64,000 bases of DNA. Source: JBMNGH01 sp050949725. GTDB lineage: Bacteria; Bacillota; Thermosediminibacteria; Thermosediminibacterales; Tepidanaerobacteraceae. Of the stretch, positions 7,301 through 14,819 are shown one piece after another. The stretch is taken from positions 328,770 through 392,769 of the forward strand of contig JBMNGH010000011.1 in the NCBI GenBank assembly GCA_050949725.1, read 5' to 3'. The position numbers and the translations under genes were made by a program. The notes below the pieces were generated by a model. That model saw only the letters and a list, made by a program, of their open reading frames with translations. It made no database searches and had not been told where the DNA came from. Every line of letters begins with the position of its first letter. The first letter of the stretch is position 1.

Positions 7301-9184
7301 GAGGGATACGTTGATAGTAAGCGTGCTAAGGTCTCCCTTACAACTGCGTCAAAGGAACTTGCCAGAGATGTGCAGTTGTTGTTGATGGGCCTTGGTATAA
7401 AATCACGGATTTGGAATTATCGCCATAGAGACGGTCGTGAGTGGAGCAATCTCTTTATTACCAAGGAGAGCCTTGACCGCTTTGCAAAGCACATTGGATT
7501 CCCCATGAATCCTGTAAAACAACAACGTCTTAAAGACTGGCTCCAAGGTCGAAACAGAATCTATCGCAATGTGCGAAGAAGTCGAGTTAAATCCGTGGTC
7601 CCTGCAGGCACAGCATTTGTATATGACGTATCAGAACCGGTGACTAATTCCCTAATTGCAGAAGGAATGATTGTCCACAACTGCAACTTAGGTTCTATAA
7701 ATCTTTCCAAATTTGTCAAAAGAACCAGAAATAAGAATCAAATCGATTATGATAGTCTGAGGGAAACGGTTCATGCAGCTGTAAGGTTTTTAGATGATGT
7801 TATCGATGTAAACAAATATCCTTTACAAGAAATAGAGAAAATGACTTTGGCAAACCGCAAAATCGGCCTAGGTGTTATGGGATTTGCAGACATGTTAATA
7901 CAGCTTGGCATTCCATATAATTCTGATGAGGCTGTAAGAATTGCCGAAGAAGTGATGAGCTTTATCGACAGAGAATCAAAAAAGGCTTCAGAAGAACTGG
8001 CAAAAGAGCGAGGAGTTTTCCCCAATTGGGAAAAGAGTGTTTTTAAAGATAAGGGGATGCGAATAAGAAATGCAACTACAACGACCATTGCTCCTACCGG
8101 AACCATAAGTATTATAGCAGGAGCTTCCAGCGGCATCGAGCCGGTATTTGCTTTGGCCTTCGAGCGGCATGTAATGGACAATGAGCGTTTAGTAGAGGTA
8201 CACCCGATTTTTGAAAGGGAACTTAAAGATCGTGGCATCTATAGCCAAGAGCTGATGCAAGAGGTTATAGCTGAAGGGTCTTTACAAAAAATACAAGGTG
8301 TGCCTGAGGATATTAAGAGGGTTTTCGTAACTGCTCATGATATTACTCCCGAATGGCATGTAAAAATTCAGGCAGCTTTCCAAAAATACACCCACAATGC
8401 GGTTTCTAAGACCGTGAACTTTCCTAACAGCGCGACTCGAGAGGATGTCAAAACAGTATATATGATGGCTTATGAACTTGGATGTAAAGGTGTAACAATA
8501 TATAGAGACGGGAGCCGCCAAGAACAGGTTTTAAACAAAGGAACGAAGGGAGAAAAACAGAAAACGGTTCAAATTCCCCCCCAGTGCACTTCCTGTGAAA
8601 TAGCCGGAGACCTTACAGGGAATCCGCTAAAACCTAGGCCAAGACCAAGTGTAACCTATGGCACTACAGAGAAAGTAAAAATCGGCTGTGGTAATTTATA
8701 TATTACCGTCAACTCAGATGAAAACGGAATCTGTGAAGTGTTTACTAACTTGGGAAGAGCCGGGGGTTGTCCGTCTCAATCAGAAGCTACCAGCCGTCTG
8801 ATATCTATGGCATTGAGAAGCGGAATTGATGCTAAATCAATAGTTGAGCAGCTCAAGGGAATTCGATGCCATTCTACATTAAGGCAAATGGCCAGCAATA
8901 AGGATATCAAAGTCCTATCATGTCCGGATGCAATCGGCAGGGCTATTGAACGCAGTCTTGGAAAAAACTTGGTTCCCAATGGGAACAACCACCAGGAAAG
9001 CCAAGCTTATATTAAACGGTATATAGATCCGGAAAATGACGAATTGGCTGTCTCCGTGGAAAATCCGGATTGTTATTCTCATATTATAAAACCTGGAACA
9101 GCTTGTCCGGAATGTGGAAGTAAACTTGAACACGAAAGCGGTTGTGTTGTTTGCAGAAGCTGTGGATACTCAAAGTGCGGTTAA
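4391..9184 (+). CDS. nrdJ: Adenosylcobalamin-dependent (class II) ribonucleotide reductase with two inteins
   Basis: The enzyme reduces ribonucleotides to deoxyribonucleotides using a radical made from adenosylcobalamin. The precursor is 1597 aa. Removing residues 164-619 and 742-1097 leaves a 785-aa enzyme. Extein landmarks are the N-terminal PNSPTLMNAG, QLSACFVLPVEDSM and GGGTGFSFSRLRPKG, the catalytic loop NPCGEQPLLPFES, and NATTTTIAPTGT. A C-terminal TSCPD-type domain follows, and a cysteine-rich tail (CPECGSKLE to CRSCGYSKCG) probably binds zinc or relays electrons. Both inteins interrupt highly conserved active-site segments. The start ATG follows GGTGGGTGT. NrdR-like boxes lie upstream. 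The B12 requirement fits an anaerobe that also runs a B12 mutase in its nicotinate pathway. Confidence 0.95.
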   Translation: MDKKNLSFSENAKTVLKKRYLAKDVSGDVVESPEDMIQRVADAIASAEEKYANGDFEHWRQAFYDMMAELKFLPNSPTLMNAGRELGQLSACFVLPVEDSMEGIFDSIKSAALIHKSGGGTGFSFSRLRPKGATVKSTGGVASGPISFMKVFNSATEAVKQGGCVDENTRISTAEGLVKIKDLGPCDLPEDSWHKYVVPLKLYTDEGIKEADEFYVHGKAKVKKITTECGYSVTITHEHRLRVIDSDGNYVWKYAKDIKKGDWLALKKNTYPETTDYRLPEFAYEPPFNVKDIILPQEPSEDLGEFIGCFIGDGSISFNERGTGRVIFSVADEESEVLDRIISLGKKLFAVEPVINKKPEDKSSNLFYNSTVLAQWLKHIGVDKVSSMDVRVPEIAFRGGMRFAIGFLRGLFSADGYVSKEGYVTLYSVSKELIDGVKELLLALGIPSRTLINTDRRDSFGKSPVYKLNIITKEGYAIFRDKIGFISAAKNDRLDLIDDRLFEYNDVIPNQQLVFAQIYNGSGKGCGPGRTSLGANRKLYREIQRYLPNVAAPRNLNRSRLRYLVEKYKEVAESPLKWFLENDQFYDKVESIEDDEAFTLDLSVPDNNTYIAAGFISHNTRRGANMGILRVDHPDILDFIKCKKNDKEITNFNISVAITDKFMEALQKDEEYDLIDPHTNKPTGRLKAREVFELIVDMAWNNGEPGIVFIDRMNEDNPTPTVGVIESTNPCGEQPLLPFESCFAPDTRILTDKGWETVEEAYQRQQRGEQISVYTDGLVINEAGLTLRPSTVVPIGEKDIVAVELQNGQRIRVTPDHNILTQRGWVPAGQLEDKDFVYLPDGVVSMEDTIIENSEYYQMLGWMIGDGWHTQKSSGLVFGPEDDLAERQLLPVFQELCANLISPRSNGRIPQGSRDENGVLTVSCTNTGVRQYLIENGMEFSLSRDKRVPDSIMQADAKIQIEFLKGLFGAEGYVDSKRAKVSLTTASKELARDVQLLLMGLGIKSRIWNYRHRDGREWSNLFITKESLDRFAKHIGFPMNPVKQQRLKDWLQGRNRIYRNVRRSRVKSVVPAGTAFVYDVSEPVTNSLIAEGMIVHNCNLGSINLSKFVKRTRNKNQIDYDSLRETVHAAVRFLDDVIDVNKYPLQEIEKMTLANRKIGLGVMGFADMLIQLGIPYNSDEAVRIAEEVMSFIDRESKKASEELAKERGVFPNWEKSVFKDKGMRIRNATTTTIAPTGTISIIAGASSGIEPVFALAFERHVMDNERLVEVHPIFERELKDRGIYSQELMQEVIAEGSLQKIQGVPEDIKRVFVTAHDITPEWHVKIQAAFQKYTHNAVSKTVNFPNSATREDVKTVYMMAYELGCKGVTIYRDGSRQEQVLNKGTKGEKQKTVQIPPQCTSCEIAGDLTGNPLKPRPRPSVTYGTTEKVKIGCGNLYITVNSDENGICEVFTNLGRAGGCPSQSEATSRLISMALRSGIDAKSIVEQLKGIRCHSTLRQMASNKDIKVLSCPDAIGRAIERSLGKNLVPNGNNHQESQAYIKRYIDPENDELAVSVENPDCYSHIIKPGTACPECGSKLEHESGCVVCRSCGYSKCG
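4880..6247 (+). mobile_element. Intein 1 of NrdJ with LAGLIDADG homing endonuclease
   Basis: Residues 164-619 (456 aa) are inserted between AVKQGG and TRRGANMG. The intein begins with Cys (CVDENTRIST), has a block-B-like region around ITHEHRLRV with its His, and ends HN before a Thr nucleophile. That is the complete set of residues for protein splicing. The central part holds two LAGLIDADG-type motifs, EFIGCFIGDGSI and FLRGLFSADGYV, both with their acidic residue, so the homing endonuclease looks active. Codon use resembles the host gene. Confidence 0.9.
6614..7681 (+). mobile_element. Intein 2 of NrdJ with LAGLIDADG homing endonuclease
   Basis: Residues 742-1097 (356 aa) are inserted between LLPFES and CNLGSIN. 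The intein starts with Cys (CFAPDTRIL), has a block-B-like TPDHNIL, and ends VHN before a Cys nucleophile. Endonuclease motifs are MLGWMIGDGWH and FLKGLFGAEGYV. In the second motif the usual Asp is Glu, which could reduce but need not abolish cleavage. It is about 100 residues shorter than intein 1 and clearly different in sequence, so the two arrived independently. Confidence 0.9.
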
Positions 9185-9214
9185 ACACATAGGTAAAAAA
9201 GAGGGGGTATAAAA

Positions 9215-9562
9215 ATGATAGCGGTCATTTTTGAAGTGTTTGTCAATGAGGAATACAAGCAGGAATACTTGGAAATTGCCGCTAAAATTCGGCCAAAGTT
9301 AGCTCAAATAAAAGGTTTTATTTCAATTGAACGCTTTCAAAGTTTAAGCAATCCTGGTAAAATGCTTTCTATTTCCTTTTGGGAAAACGAAGAAGCACTA
9401 GCCCAGTGGCGAAATTTCGCAGATCACAGAGAAGCCCAAAAAAGGAGCAGGGAAGCTCTTTTCGGAGACTACAGATTAAGGGTAGCGGCTGTTGTTCGGG
9501 ACTATAGCAGGGATGACAGGGAACAGGCACCTGAGGACAGTAGGGTATTGACTGATATATAA
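9215..9562 (+). CDS. Antibiotic-biosynthesis-monooxygenase (ABM) fold protein
   Basis: The product is 115 aa with one dimeric ferredoxin-like ABM domain (about residues 1-95). It carries the recognisable stretch GFISIERFQS, SFWENEEALAQWRN, DHREAQ. Relatives include small heme-degrading or quinol monooxygenases and many uncharacterised proteins. In an anaerobe an oxygen-dependent reaction is doubtful, so the role is open. GAGGGGG precedes ATG 9215, and the gene starts 31 nt after nrdJ, so they may be co-transcribed. The family call is confident, the function is not. Confidence 0.75.
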   Translation: MIAVIFEVFVNEEYKQEYLEIAAKIRPKLAQIKGFISIERFQSLSNPGKMLSISFWENEEALAQWRNFADHREAQKRSREALFGDYRLRVAAVVRDYSRDDREQAPEDSRVLTDI

Positions 9563-9599
9563 TTATTATAAGGGCAAGCCATCTTATGCCTATCTTAGC

Positions 9600-9641
9600 T
9601 TAGTTAAAGCCAAGGTTATCTAAAACCTTGGCTTTAACTAA
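9600..9641. other. Perfect 18-bp inverted repeat
   Basis: Two perfect 18-nt arms (9600-9617 and 9624-9641) are separated by 6 nt. It is a very stable hairpin lying after the ABM gene, but no T run follows on either strand, so it is not a canonical terminator. It could protect the 3' end of the nrdJ transcript. The stretch from here to 9830 holds no gene I can support. Confidence 0.6.
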
Positions 9642-9830
9642 AAAGTGTAGTCCGAAAACTTGTGGCTCACCAGGAGTAAGTTGCGTAAAACCAATAGTTA
9701 AAATTCTCGTCTCATTAAAGAACAAGTGGCGTAAAAAGGATGTAGTGGTATTTTATGGAAGTCGTGAGAAAAGCAGCTATTTTAACATCATGGTTGGTCT
9801 CTTGCAGCCTGAGGTGGACAAATTGATTGT

Positions 9831-10133
9831 TTATCCCCTGCTCAGTTGCCGAAGCACTTCTGGTACAGATTCTATTAGCACGAAAATACCTATTCCAACG
9901 AACAGTATTCCTGCTGCAAACTTTAGATAAACTGGTGGAATGTAACGCGTTACGAGGTTGCCCAAAAGGGCACCTATGAGGGTGACGAGGACCAGTGCGG
10001 CAGATGCCCCTAGAAAAATCGGAAGGGGCTTGTTGTATTGAGCAACAAGTGTAAAAACCGCTAACTGTGTTTTATCTCCCAGTTCGGCGAGAAATAACAT
10101 CCCGAATGCCATTAAGAAAAGCTTTAAATCCAT
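9831..10133 (-). CDS. GDT1/TMEM165 (UPF0016) family cation transporter, half-size
   Basis: The product is 100 aa with three predicted membrane helices and the family hallmark ELGDKTQ near residue 15, the motif that coordinates Mn2+ or Ca2+. Full-length members contain two copies of this motif in about 190 aa. This gene encodes a single repeat, so the protein must dimerise or pair with another half. No second half is adjacent. Start ATG 10133 follows GAGGTG. Family members export manganese or exchange Mn2+/Ca2+ for protons. Two hairpin repeats lie directly upstream of the gene (10166-10283), but no yybP-ykoY Mn riboswitch is recognisable. Confidence 0.82.
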   Translation of the reverse strand: MDLKLFLMAFGMLFLAELGDKTQLAVFTLVAQYNKPLPIFLGASAALVLVTLIGALLGNLVTRYIPPVYLKFAAGILFVGIGIFVLIESVPEVLRQLSRG

Positions 10134-10165
10134 GCAAGGCACCTCACATATTATTGTAGAACAAC

Positions 10166-10219
10166 AAGGTTCCCGGGCCCCGACTAGCAATCTTTGATTG
10201 CGTGTCGGGTGGGGTTCTT
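10166..10219 (+). repeat. Intergenic hairpin repeat, copy C
   Basis: It is identical in its core to copy D and nearly identical to copy B. Preceded by AACAAC, it has the same stem and TTT loop. It forms a tandem pair with D, joined by TAGCGAGCGC, mirroring the A/B pair and its TAGCGAAGCGC linker. Confidence 0.8.
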
Positions 10220-10229
10220 TAGCGAGCGC

Positions 10230-10283
10230 AAGGTTCCCGGGCCCCGACTAGCAATCTTTGATTGCGTGTCGGGTGGGGTTCTT
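10230..10283 (+). repeat. Intergenic hairpin repeat, copy D
   Basis: Second unit of the tandem pair between the GDT1 gene and guaB. Its sequence is the same as copy C across the whole stem-loop. Confidence 0.8.
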
Positions 10284-10414
10284 ATTAAATCGACTAATTA
10301 TGTTTATTACAACCTAAAATTGTATAAATTATACACCAAAGTAAGTATTTTATTCAACAGTATCGACAATTTATCATGACTCAATAAAGAAAAGATAGTG
10401 TAAAATTTCATTAG

Positions 10415-10509
10415 GTCAAAAAGCAGGAAAACGGCAGCCGGATGGAGAAAAAAGACCTCACCATCCTTGCGGCTGGCGTGTTGACACATATGATAAACTT
10501 TGATAAACT
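10415..10509 (+). promoter_or_regulatory. Structured region and probable promoter upstream of guaB
   Basis: GTCAA (10415-10419) can pair with TTGAC (10481-10485), enclosing CAGCCG/CGGCTG (10435-10440/10470-10475) and GATGG/CCATC (10441-10445/10461-10465). An alternative pairing of GGTC (10414-10417) with GACC (10454-10457) would be exclusive with these or form a pseudoknot. TTGACA (10481-10486), 17 nt, TAAACT (10504-10509) reads as a promoter, in which case the fold is DNA-level or belongs to an upstream transcript. A 10-nt direct repeat TGATAAACTT occurs twice at 10491-10510. It does not match a purine riboswitch. Confidence 0.4.
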
Positions 10510-10548
10510 TTGACATAATAATTTGAGATAGACATTGGGGGAGATGAT

Positions 10549-11997
10549 TTGGGTAAGTTCGAAAAAGAGGGCTTAAGTTTTGACGATGTCCTCGTTATGC
10601 CGGCAAAGTCTGAAGTGGTTCCAAAAGACGTGGACGTGAGTACAAGGCTGACAGATAAAATCAAGCTGAACATTCCAATTATAAGTGCCGGAATGGATAC
10701 TGTAACCGAGTCCCGACTAGCGATTGCGATCGCAAGAGAGGGCGGCATTGGAGTTATTCATAAAAACATGTCTATTGAGAGGCAAGCTATTGAGGTTGAT
10801 AAGGTTAAGCGTTCTGAGCACGGTGTTATAATTGATCCTTTCCACCTTGAACCTCATAACCGTATAAGTGAGGCCCTACAGTTAATGGAACGCTATAGGA
10901 TTTCCGGAGTGCCCATAACTGAAAATGGGGTACTTGTAGGAATCATAACAAACCGTGACTTAAGGTTTGAAGATCAGATGGAAAAAAAGATCGAAGATGT
11001 AATGACAAAAGACAATCTGGTCACGGCACCTGAGGGAACCACACTCGATGAGGCAAAAGAGATATTAAAAAATCATAAGATAGAAAAACTCCCCATAGTT
11101 GATAAAAACTTTCGCCTGAAAGGCTTAATTACAATTAAAGATATTGAAAAGGCCATTAAATACCCGAATTCTGCAAAAGACGATAACGGGCGTCTGATGG
11201 TCGGTGCGGCTGTCGGTGTTTCAATAGGTGAAGACGAAAGACTCAAGGCACTGGTTGAAGCAAGGGTTGATGTCGTTGTTGTGGATACAGCCCATGGGCA
11301 CTCAAAGGGTGTCATAGAAGCAGTCAGCCGCATAAAGGCTAAGTATCCAGAGCTGCAAATCATAGCGGGTAACGTTGCTACAGCGGAGGCAACACGTGAG
11401 TTGATAGCCGCCGGCGCGGATGCAATTAAAGTCGGAATGGGCCCAGGGTCAATATGTACTACTCGTGTTGTGGCTGGCATAGGTGTGCCTCAAGTCACCG
11501 CAATTTATGACTGCAGTTGTGAGGCGTCAAAATACAATGTACCAGTTATAGCAGATGGCGGGATAAAATACTCCGGTGACATAGTAAAGGCAATTGCTGC
11601 AGGGGCATCAACAGTTATGATCGGGAGTCTTTTTGCAGGCACAGAAGAGAGCCCTGGTGAAATTGAGATATACAAAGGACGCAGCTTTAAGGTATATCGA
11701 GGGATGGGTTCGCTCGGTGCTATGGAATTAGGCAGTAAAGATAGATATTTCCAAGAAAATACAAAAAAATTGGTTCCAGAGGGGGTTGAAGGCAGGGTGC
11801 CATACAAAGGGCCGGTATCAGAAACGGTATATCAGCTTATCGGGGGTTTGAGAGCAGGTATGGGGTATTGCGGAGCAAGGACCATTGAAGAGCTGCAAAA
11901 CGCAAAGTTTGTAAGAATAACACCTTCCGGTCTTAAAGAAAGCCATCCTCACGATATTTATATAACGAAGGAATCCCCAAATTATATGGAGTTTTGA
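10549..11997 (+). CDS. guaB: Inosine-5'-monophosphate dehydrogenase
   Basis: The enzyme oxidises IMP to XMP with NAD+, the committed step of GMP synthesis. The 482-aa protein has the usual layout: the N-terminal barrel half (LSFDDVLVMPAKSEV), two CBS domains at about residues 93-205 (ISGVPITENG, IEKLPIVDKN), then the second barrel half. The active-site loop GPGSICTTR holds the catalytic Cys, followed by GMGSLGAM and the mobile flap. The start is TTG 10549 behind GGGGGAG. It appears monocistronic, with a terminator at 12031. Confidence 0.95.
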   Translation: MGKFEKEGLSFDDVLVMPAKSEVVPKDVDVSTRLTDKIKLNIPIISAGMDTVTESRLAIAIAREGGIGVIHKNMSIERQAIEVDKVKRSEHGVIIDPFHLEPHNRISEALQLMERYRISGVPITENGVLVGIITNRDLRFEDQMEKKIEDVMTKDNLVTAPEGTTLDEAKEILKNHKIEKLPIVDKNFRLKGLITIKDIEKAIKYPNSAKDDNGRLMVGAAVGVSIGEDERLKALVEARVDVVVVDTAHGHSKGVIEAVSRIKAKYPELQIIAGNVATAEATRELIAAGADAIKVGMGPGSICTTRVVAGIGVPQVTAIYDCSCEASKYNVPVIADGGIKYSGDIVKAIAAGASTVMIGSLFAGTEESPGEIEIYKGRSFKVYRGMGSLGAMELGSKDRYFQENTKKLVPEGVEGRVPYKGPVSETVYQLIGGLRAGMGYCGARTIEELQNAKFVRITPSGLKESHPHDIYITKESPNYMEF

Positions 11998-12030
11998 TCC
12001 TAGTTTTGTATCTTTTTTTAAAATAACTTA

Positions 12031-12064
12031 GGATTTCATCTTAAAAAAGGTGAAATCCCTTTTG
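12031..12064 (+). terminator. Terminator after guaB
   Basis: GGATTTCATCTT and AAGGTGAAATCC pair (one G-T) around a short A loop, followed by CTTTTG. Confidence 0.7.
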
Positions 12065-12270
12065 ATTATTAAATATGTTTGATTTTATTTTAAACTTATA
12101 ATATATGGAAAATTGAGGAATATCAATACTTTTTTGGGGTATTATAACAATTAAAATACCATGAAAAACTACATTTCCCTGTTTATATATAGCAGGAAAA
12201 ATGTTTGCATTAGTAGAATAGTATATTGAGAAAGAGTGTCGTTGGTACAAGTTAAAGGAGGAGATCAGGT

Positions 12271-14340
12271 TTGAAAAATTATGAAACAGGCATGATTCGT
12301 AATATTTGCCTTGTTGCTCACAGTGGTTCCGGGAAAACTTCTCTTGCAGAGGCAATGTTGTTTAACACGGGAGCTATTGATCGTCTTGGAAAAACAGATG
12401 AGGGTAATACAACGTGTGATCACGATCCTGAAGAAATAAAAAGACGAATTTCTATAACCACTTCGCTAGCTCCGTGTGAATGGAAAAATATGAAGATTAA
12501 TATACTTGACACACCTGGGTATTTTGATTTTGTCGGAGAAGTAAAAGGTGCTATGAGGGTTGCCGATGGGTGTGTTATAGTAACATGTGCAGTTTCTGGG
12601 GTTGAAGTCGGGACTGAACAGGTCTTTACCTATGCTGAAGAAGCAGGACTCCCGCGCATTTTCTTTATTAATAAGATGGAGCGTGAAAATGCAAACTTCA
12701 TCAAGGTATTAGAGCAAATTAGAGAGTTTTTTGGTCTTAAAGCAGTTCCATTTCAACTTCCAATAGGTTCCGAAAGCAATTTTAAAGGCATTGTCGATAT
12801 AGTAAAGCAAAAGGCATATATCCTCGAAGGAAAGAAAATTGAAGAATGTCAAGTTCCAGAAGAATTAAAGAGTGATATGGAAGAGTATAGATCAGCACTA
12901 ATTGAGGCTGTCGCTGAAACGGATGACGAGCTTCTTACAAAGTATCTTGAAGGCGAAGAATTGACCCAAGATGAGATTCAAAAAGGCCTGCGCTCAGGTG
13001 TATCGAGCGGTGACATATATCCAATTTTATGTGGTTCGGCCTTGATTAACAAGGGCATAAATTTCCTAATGGATACTATTTGTGATTACATGCCGTCTCC
13101 AAAAGACGTTCCGGTTCAAAAAGGTGTTATACCGGATACAGATTCGGAAGAAACAAGAAAGTGTAGTGATGATGAACCATTTTCCGCTTTGGTTTTCAAA
13201 ACAATGGCAGACCCATACGTCGGCAAGTTGACACTTTTCAAAGTATTTTCCGGTGTACTCAATTCAGACTCTACAGTATTTAATGTTACAAAAGGTGAGA
13301 CTGAAAAGCTCGGTCAAATTTATACGATGAGAGGCAAGAAACAGATTAACCTTTCACAGGTTTCTGCAGGAGATATAGCGGCTGTTGCAAAATTGCAGTA
13401 TACGTCTACCAATGATACGCTTGCAGATAAAGAACATCCTATCCTGTTAAAAGGTATTGATTTTCCAAAGCCTGTCCTTACTCTTTCTGCCCATCCTAAA
13501 TCCAAAGGTGATGAAGAAAAGATTTCTACAGGGCTTTCTAAACTCACGGAAGAGGATAAGACCTTTGAGGTCACAAAGGACAGTGATACAGGGCAGCTCC
13601 TCGTATCAGGAATGGGTGAAATACATCTTGATGTGTTAGCTGCTAAGCTGGCAAATAAATTCGGTTCTGAAATGGTGCTTGAGACCCCTAAAGTACCTTA
13701 TCGTGAGACAATCCGAAGCTCCACCAAAGTTGAGGGTAAGCACAAAAAACAAAGTGGAGGTAGGGGTCAATATGGTCATGTATGGTTAGAGATTCAACCA
13801 CTTGAATCAGAGGAAGGGTTTGAATTTGAAGACAAAATTTTTGGAGGTGCAGTTCCCAGGCAATATATCCCTGCTGTAGAAAAGGGAATCCGAGAAGCGC
13901 TTAATGAGGGTGTCTTAGCAAATTATCCTGTAGTGGGAGTAAAAGTGATTCTTTATGATGGCTCATATCATCCAGTGGACTCTTCAGAGCTTGCATTTAA
14001 AATTGCTGCATCCATGGCATTTAAAAAAGGAACAGAACAAGCCAGGCCTGTTCTCCTAGAGCCAATTATGGATATGGAGATAGTCGTGCCAGAAAACTAC
14101 ATGGGTGATATAATCGGTGACCTTAACAAACGCAGGGGGCGTGTGCTGGGGATGGAACCTGATGGCAAGATGCAACACATTAAAGCACAAGCGCCAATGT
14201 CTGAAGTGTTCAGGTATGCTACTGATCTGCGTTCAATGACTCAGGGGAGAGGTTCGTTCTCTTCAAACTTCAGTCATTATGAGGAATTACCTGCTCAACT
14301 CGCCGAAAAAGTAATACGGGAGGCAAAAGAAGCTGAATAA
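12271..14340 (+). CDS. Elongation factor G-like GTPase (EF-G paralogue)
   Basis: The protein is 689 aa with the five-domain EF-G layout. The P-loop is AHSGSGKTSL near residues 16-25; switch II lies in DTPGYFDF and the NKMD-type motif is NKME. Domain IV contains SGGRGQYGHVWLEI and domain V EPIMDMEIVVPENYMGDIIGDLN. The P-loop and overall divergence match the EF-G-II / FusA2-like paralogues of Clostridia rather than the translation factor in the str operon. No rps or tuf genes are adjacent. Such paralogues may act in ribosome recycling or under stress, but their roles vary. The start is TTG 12271 behind AAAGGAGGAG. Confidence 0.88.
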   Translation: MKNYETGMIRNICLVAHSGSGKTSLAEAMLFNTGAIDRLGKTDEGNTTCDHDPEEIKRRISITTSLAPCEWKNMKINILDTPGYFDFVGEVKGAMRVADGCVIVTCAVSGVEVGTEQVFTYAEEAGLPRIFFINKMERENANFIKVLEQIREFFGLKAVPFQLPIGSESNFKGIVDIVKQKAYILEGKKIEECQVPEELKSDMEEYRSALIEAVAETDDELLTKYLEGEELTQDEIQKGLRSGVSSGDIYPILCGSALINKGINFLMDTICDYMPSPKDVPVQKGVIPDTDSEETRKCSDDEPFSALVFKTMADPYVGKLTLFKVFSGVLNSDSTVFNVTKGETEKLGQIYTMRGKKQINLSQVSAGDIAAVAKLQYTSTNDTLADKEHPILLKGIDFPKPVLTLSAHPKSKGDEEKISTGLSKLTEEDKTFEVTKDSDTGQLLVSGMGEIHLDVLAAKLANKFGSEMVLETPKVPYRETIRSSTKVEGKHKKQSGGRGQYGHVWLEIQPLESEEGFEFEDKIFGGAVPRQYIPAVEKGIREALNEGVLANYPVVGVKVILYDGSYHPVDSSELAFKIAASMAFKKGTEQARPVLLEPIMDMEIVVPENYMGDIIGDLNKRRGRVLGMEPDGKMQHIKAQAPMSEVFRYATDLRSMTQGRGSFSSNFSHYEELPAQLAEKVIREAKEAE

Positions 14341-14430
14341 AAAATACCATAATATGCCTGTAATTTTCGGTATTTAAGTCTCATTTTCGGAAAGACTTAA
14401 AATATCGGGTTTCGAAAAGGAGGGCATGCT

Positions 14431-14676
14431 ATGGTTAGATTTACTAAGGAAAAGGTCAGGGTGAGACATACACCTGACAGGGTGGAAGATATTCATAAGA
14501 AAAAAGTGGATAGCATTATTGAAGATGAGCTGCTAGATGACACCATATATGGCGAAATCATACCAAGTTTAATGGGATGGACTTCTCCTGAAGAACAGGA
14601 AAGACGGTCGAATCGACTTCAGGAGATATCAGACTCATTAAAAACTAAGGCAAAAAGAGGAGAAAAAGGGAATTAG
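14431..14676 (+). CDS. Hypothetical charged 81-aa protein
   Basis: I do not recognise a family. The protein is highly charged and probably helical, with no membrane segment. It starts MVRFTKEKVRVRH, has a central acidic stretch (SIIEDELLDDTIYGE) and a Lys/Arg-rich tail. The ribosome-binding site AAAAGGAGGG is strong. It sits between the EF-G paralogue and ctsR and is closed off by a terminator 9 nt downstream, so it is not part of the ctsR operon. Confidence 0.6.
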   Translation: MVRFTKEKVRVRHTPDRVEDIHKKKVDSIIEDELLDDTIYGEIIPSLMGWTSPEEQERRSNRLQEISDSLKTKAKRGEKGN

Positions 14677-14684
14677 TATTGAAT

Positions 14685-14718
14685 AGAGGGAGTAGAAATC
14701 TCCCTTTATTTTTTTTAT
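14685..14718 (+). terminator. Terminator before ctsR
   Basis: AGGGAG and CTCCCT arms with a 7-nt loop are followed by TTATTTTTTTT. It isolates the heat-shock operon from upstream reading. Confidence 0.8.
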
Positions 14719-14727
14719 TAAAAGGTC

Positions 14728-14756
14728 TTGAAATTATTGTAAAAGTTTTTTATAAT
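14728..14756 (+). promoter_or_regulatory. Sigma-A promoter of the ctsR operon
   Basis: TTGAAA (14728-14733), exactly 17 nt, TATAAT (14751-14756). Confidence 0.85.
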
Positions 14757-14765
14757 ATAAACAAA

Positions 14766-14782
14766 AGTCAGGAAAGGTCAAA
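14766..14782 (+). promoter_or_regulatory. CtsR operator
   Basis: A tandem heptad AGTCAGG-AAA-GGTCAAA closely matches the CtsR box (direct repeat of A/GGTCAAA with a 3-nt gap). It begins 9 nt after the -10 and covers the transcription start, so CtsR would block initiation and autoregulate. Confidence 0.8.
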
Positions 14783-14819
14783 ATTATTGTTTTATGAAGT
14801 CTATGAGGAGGAGGTAATT

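Noticed and set aside
9600..9641. Rho-independent terminator
   Set aside because: The 18-bp hairpin lacks a following T run on both strands, so I list it only as an inverted repeat.
9628..9930. 100-aa reading frame after the ABM gene
   Set aside because: It runs through a perfect hairpin at its start and into the antisense of the GDT1 gene. No domain is recognised in the short unique part (9650-9830).
10290..10549. Purine or ppGpp riboswitch before guaB
   Set aside because: The conserved aptamer cores are missing.
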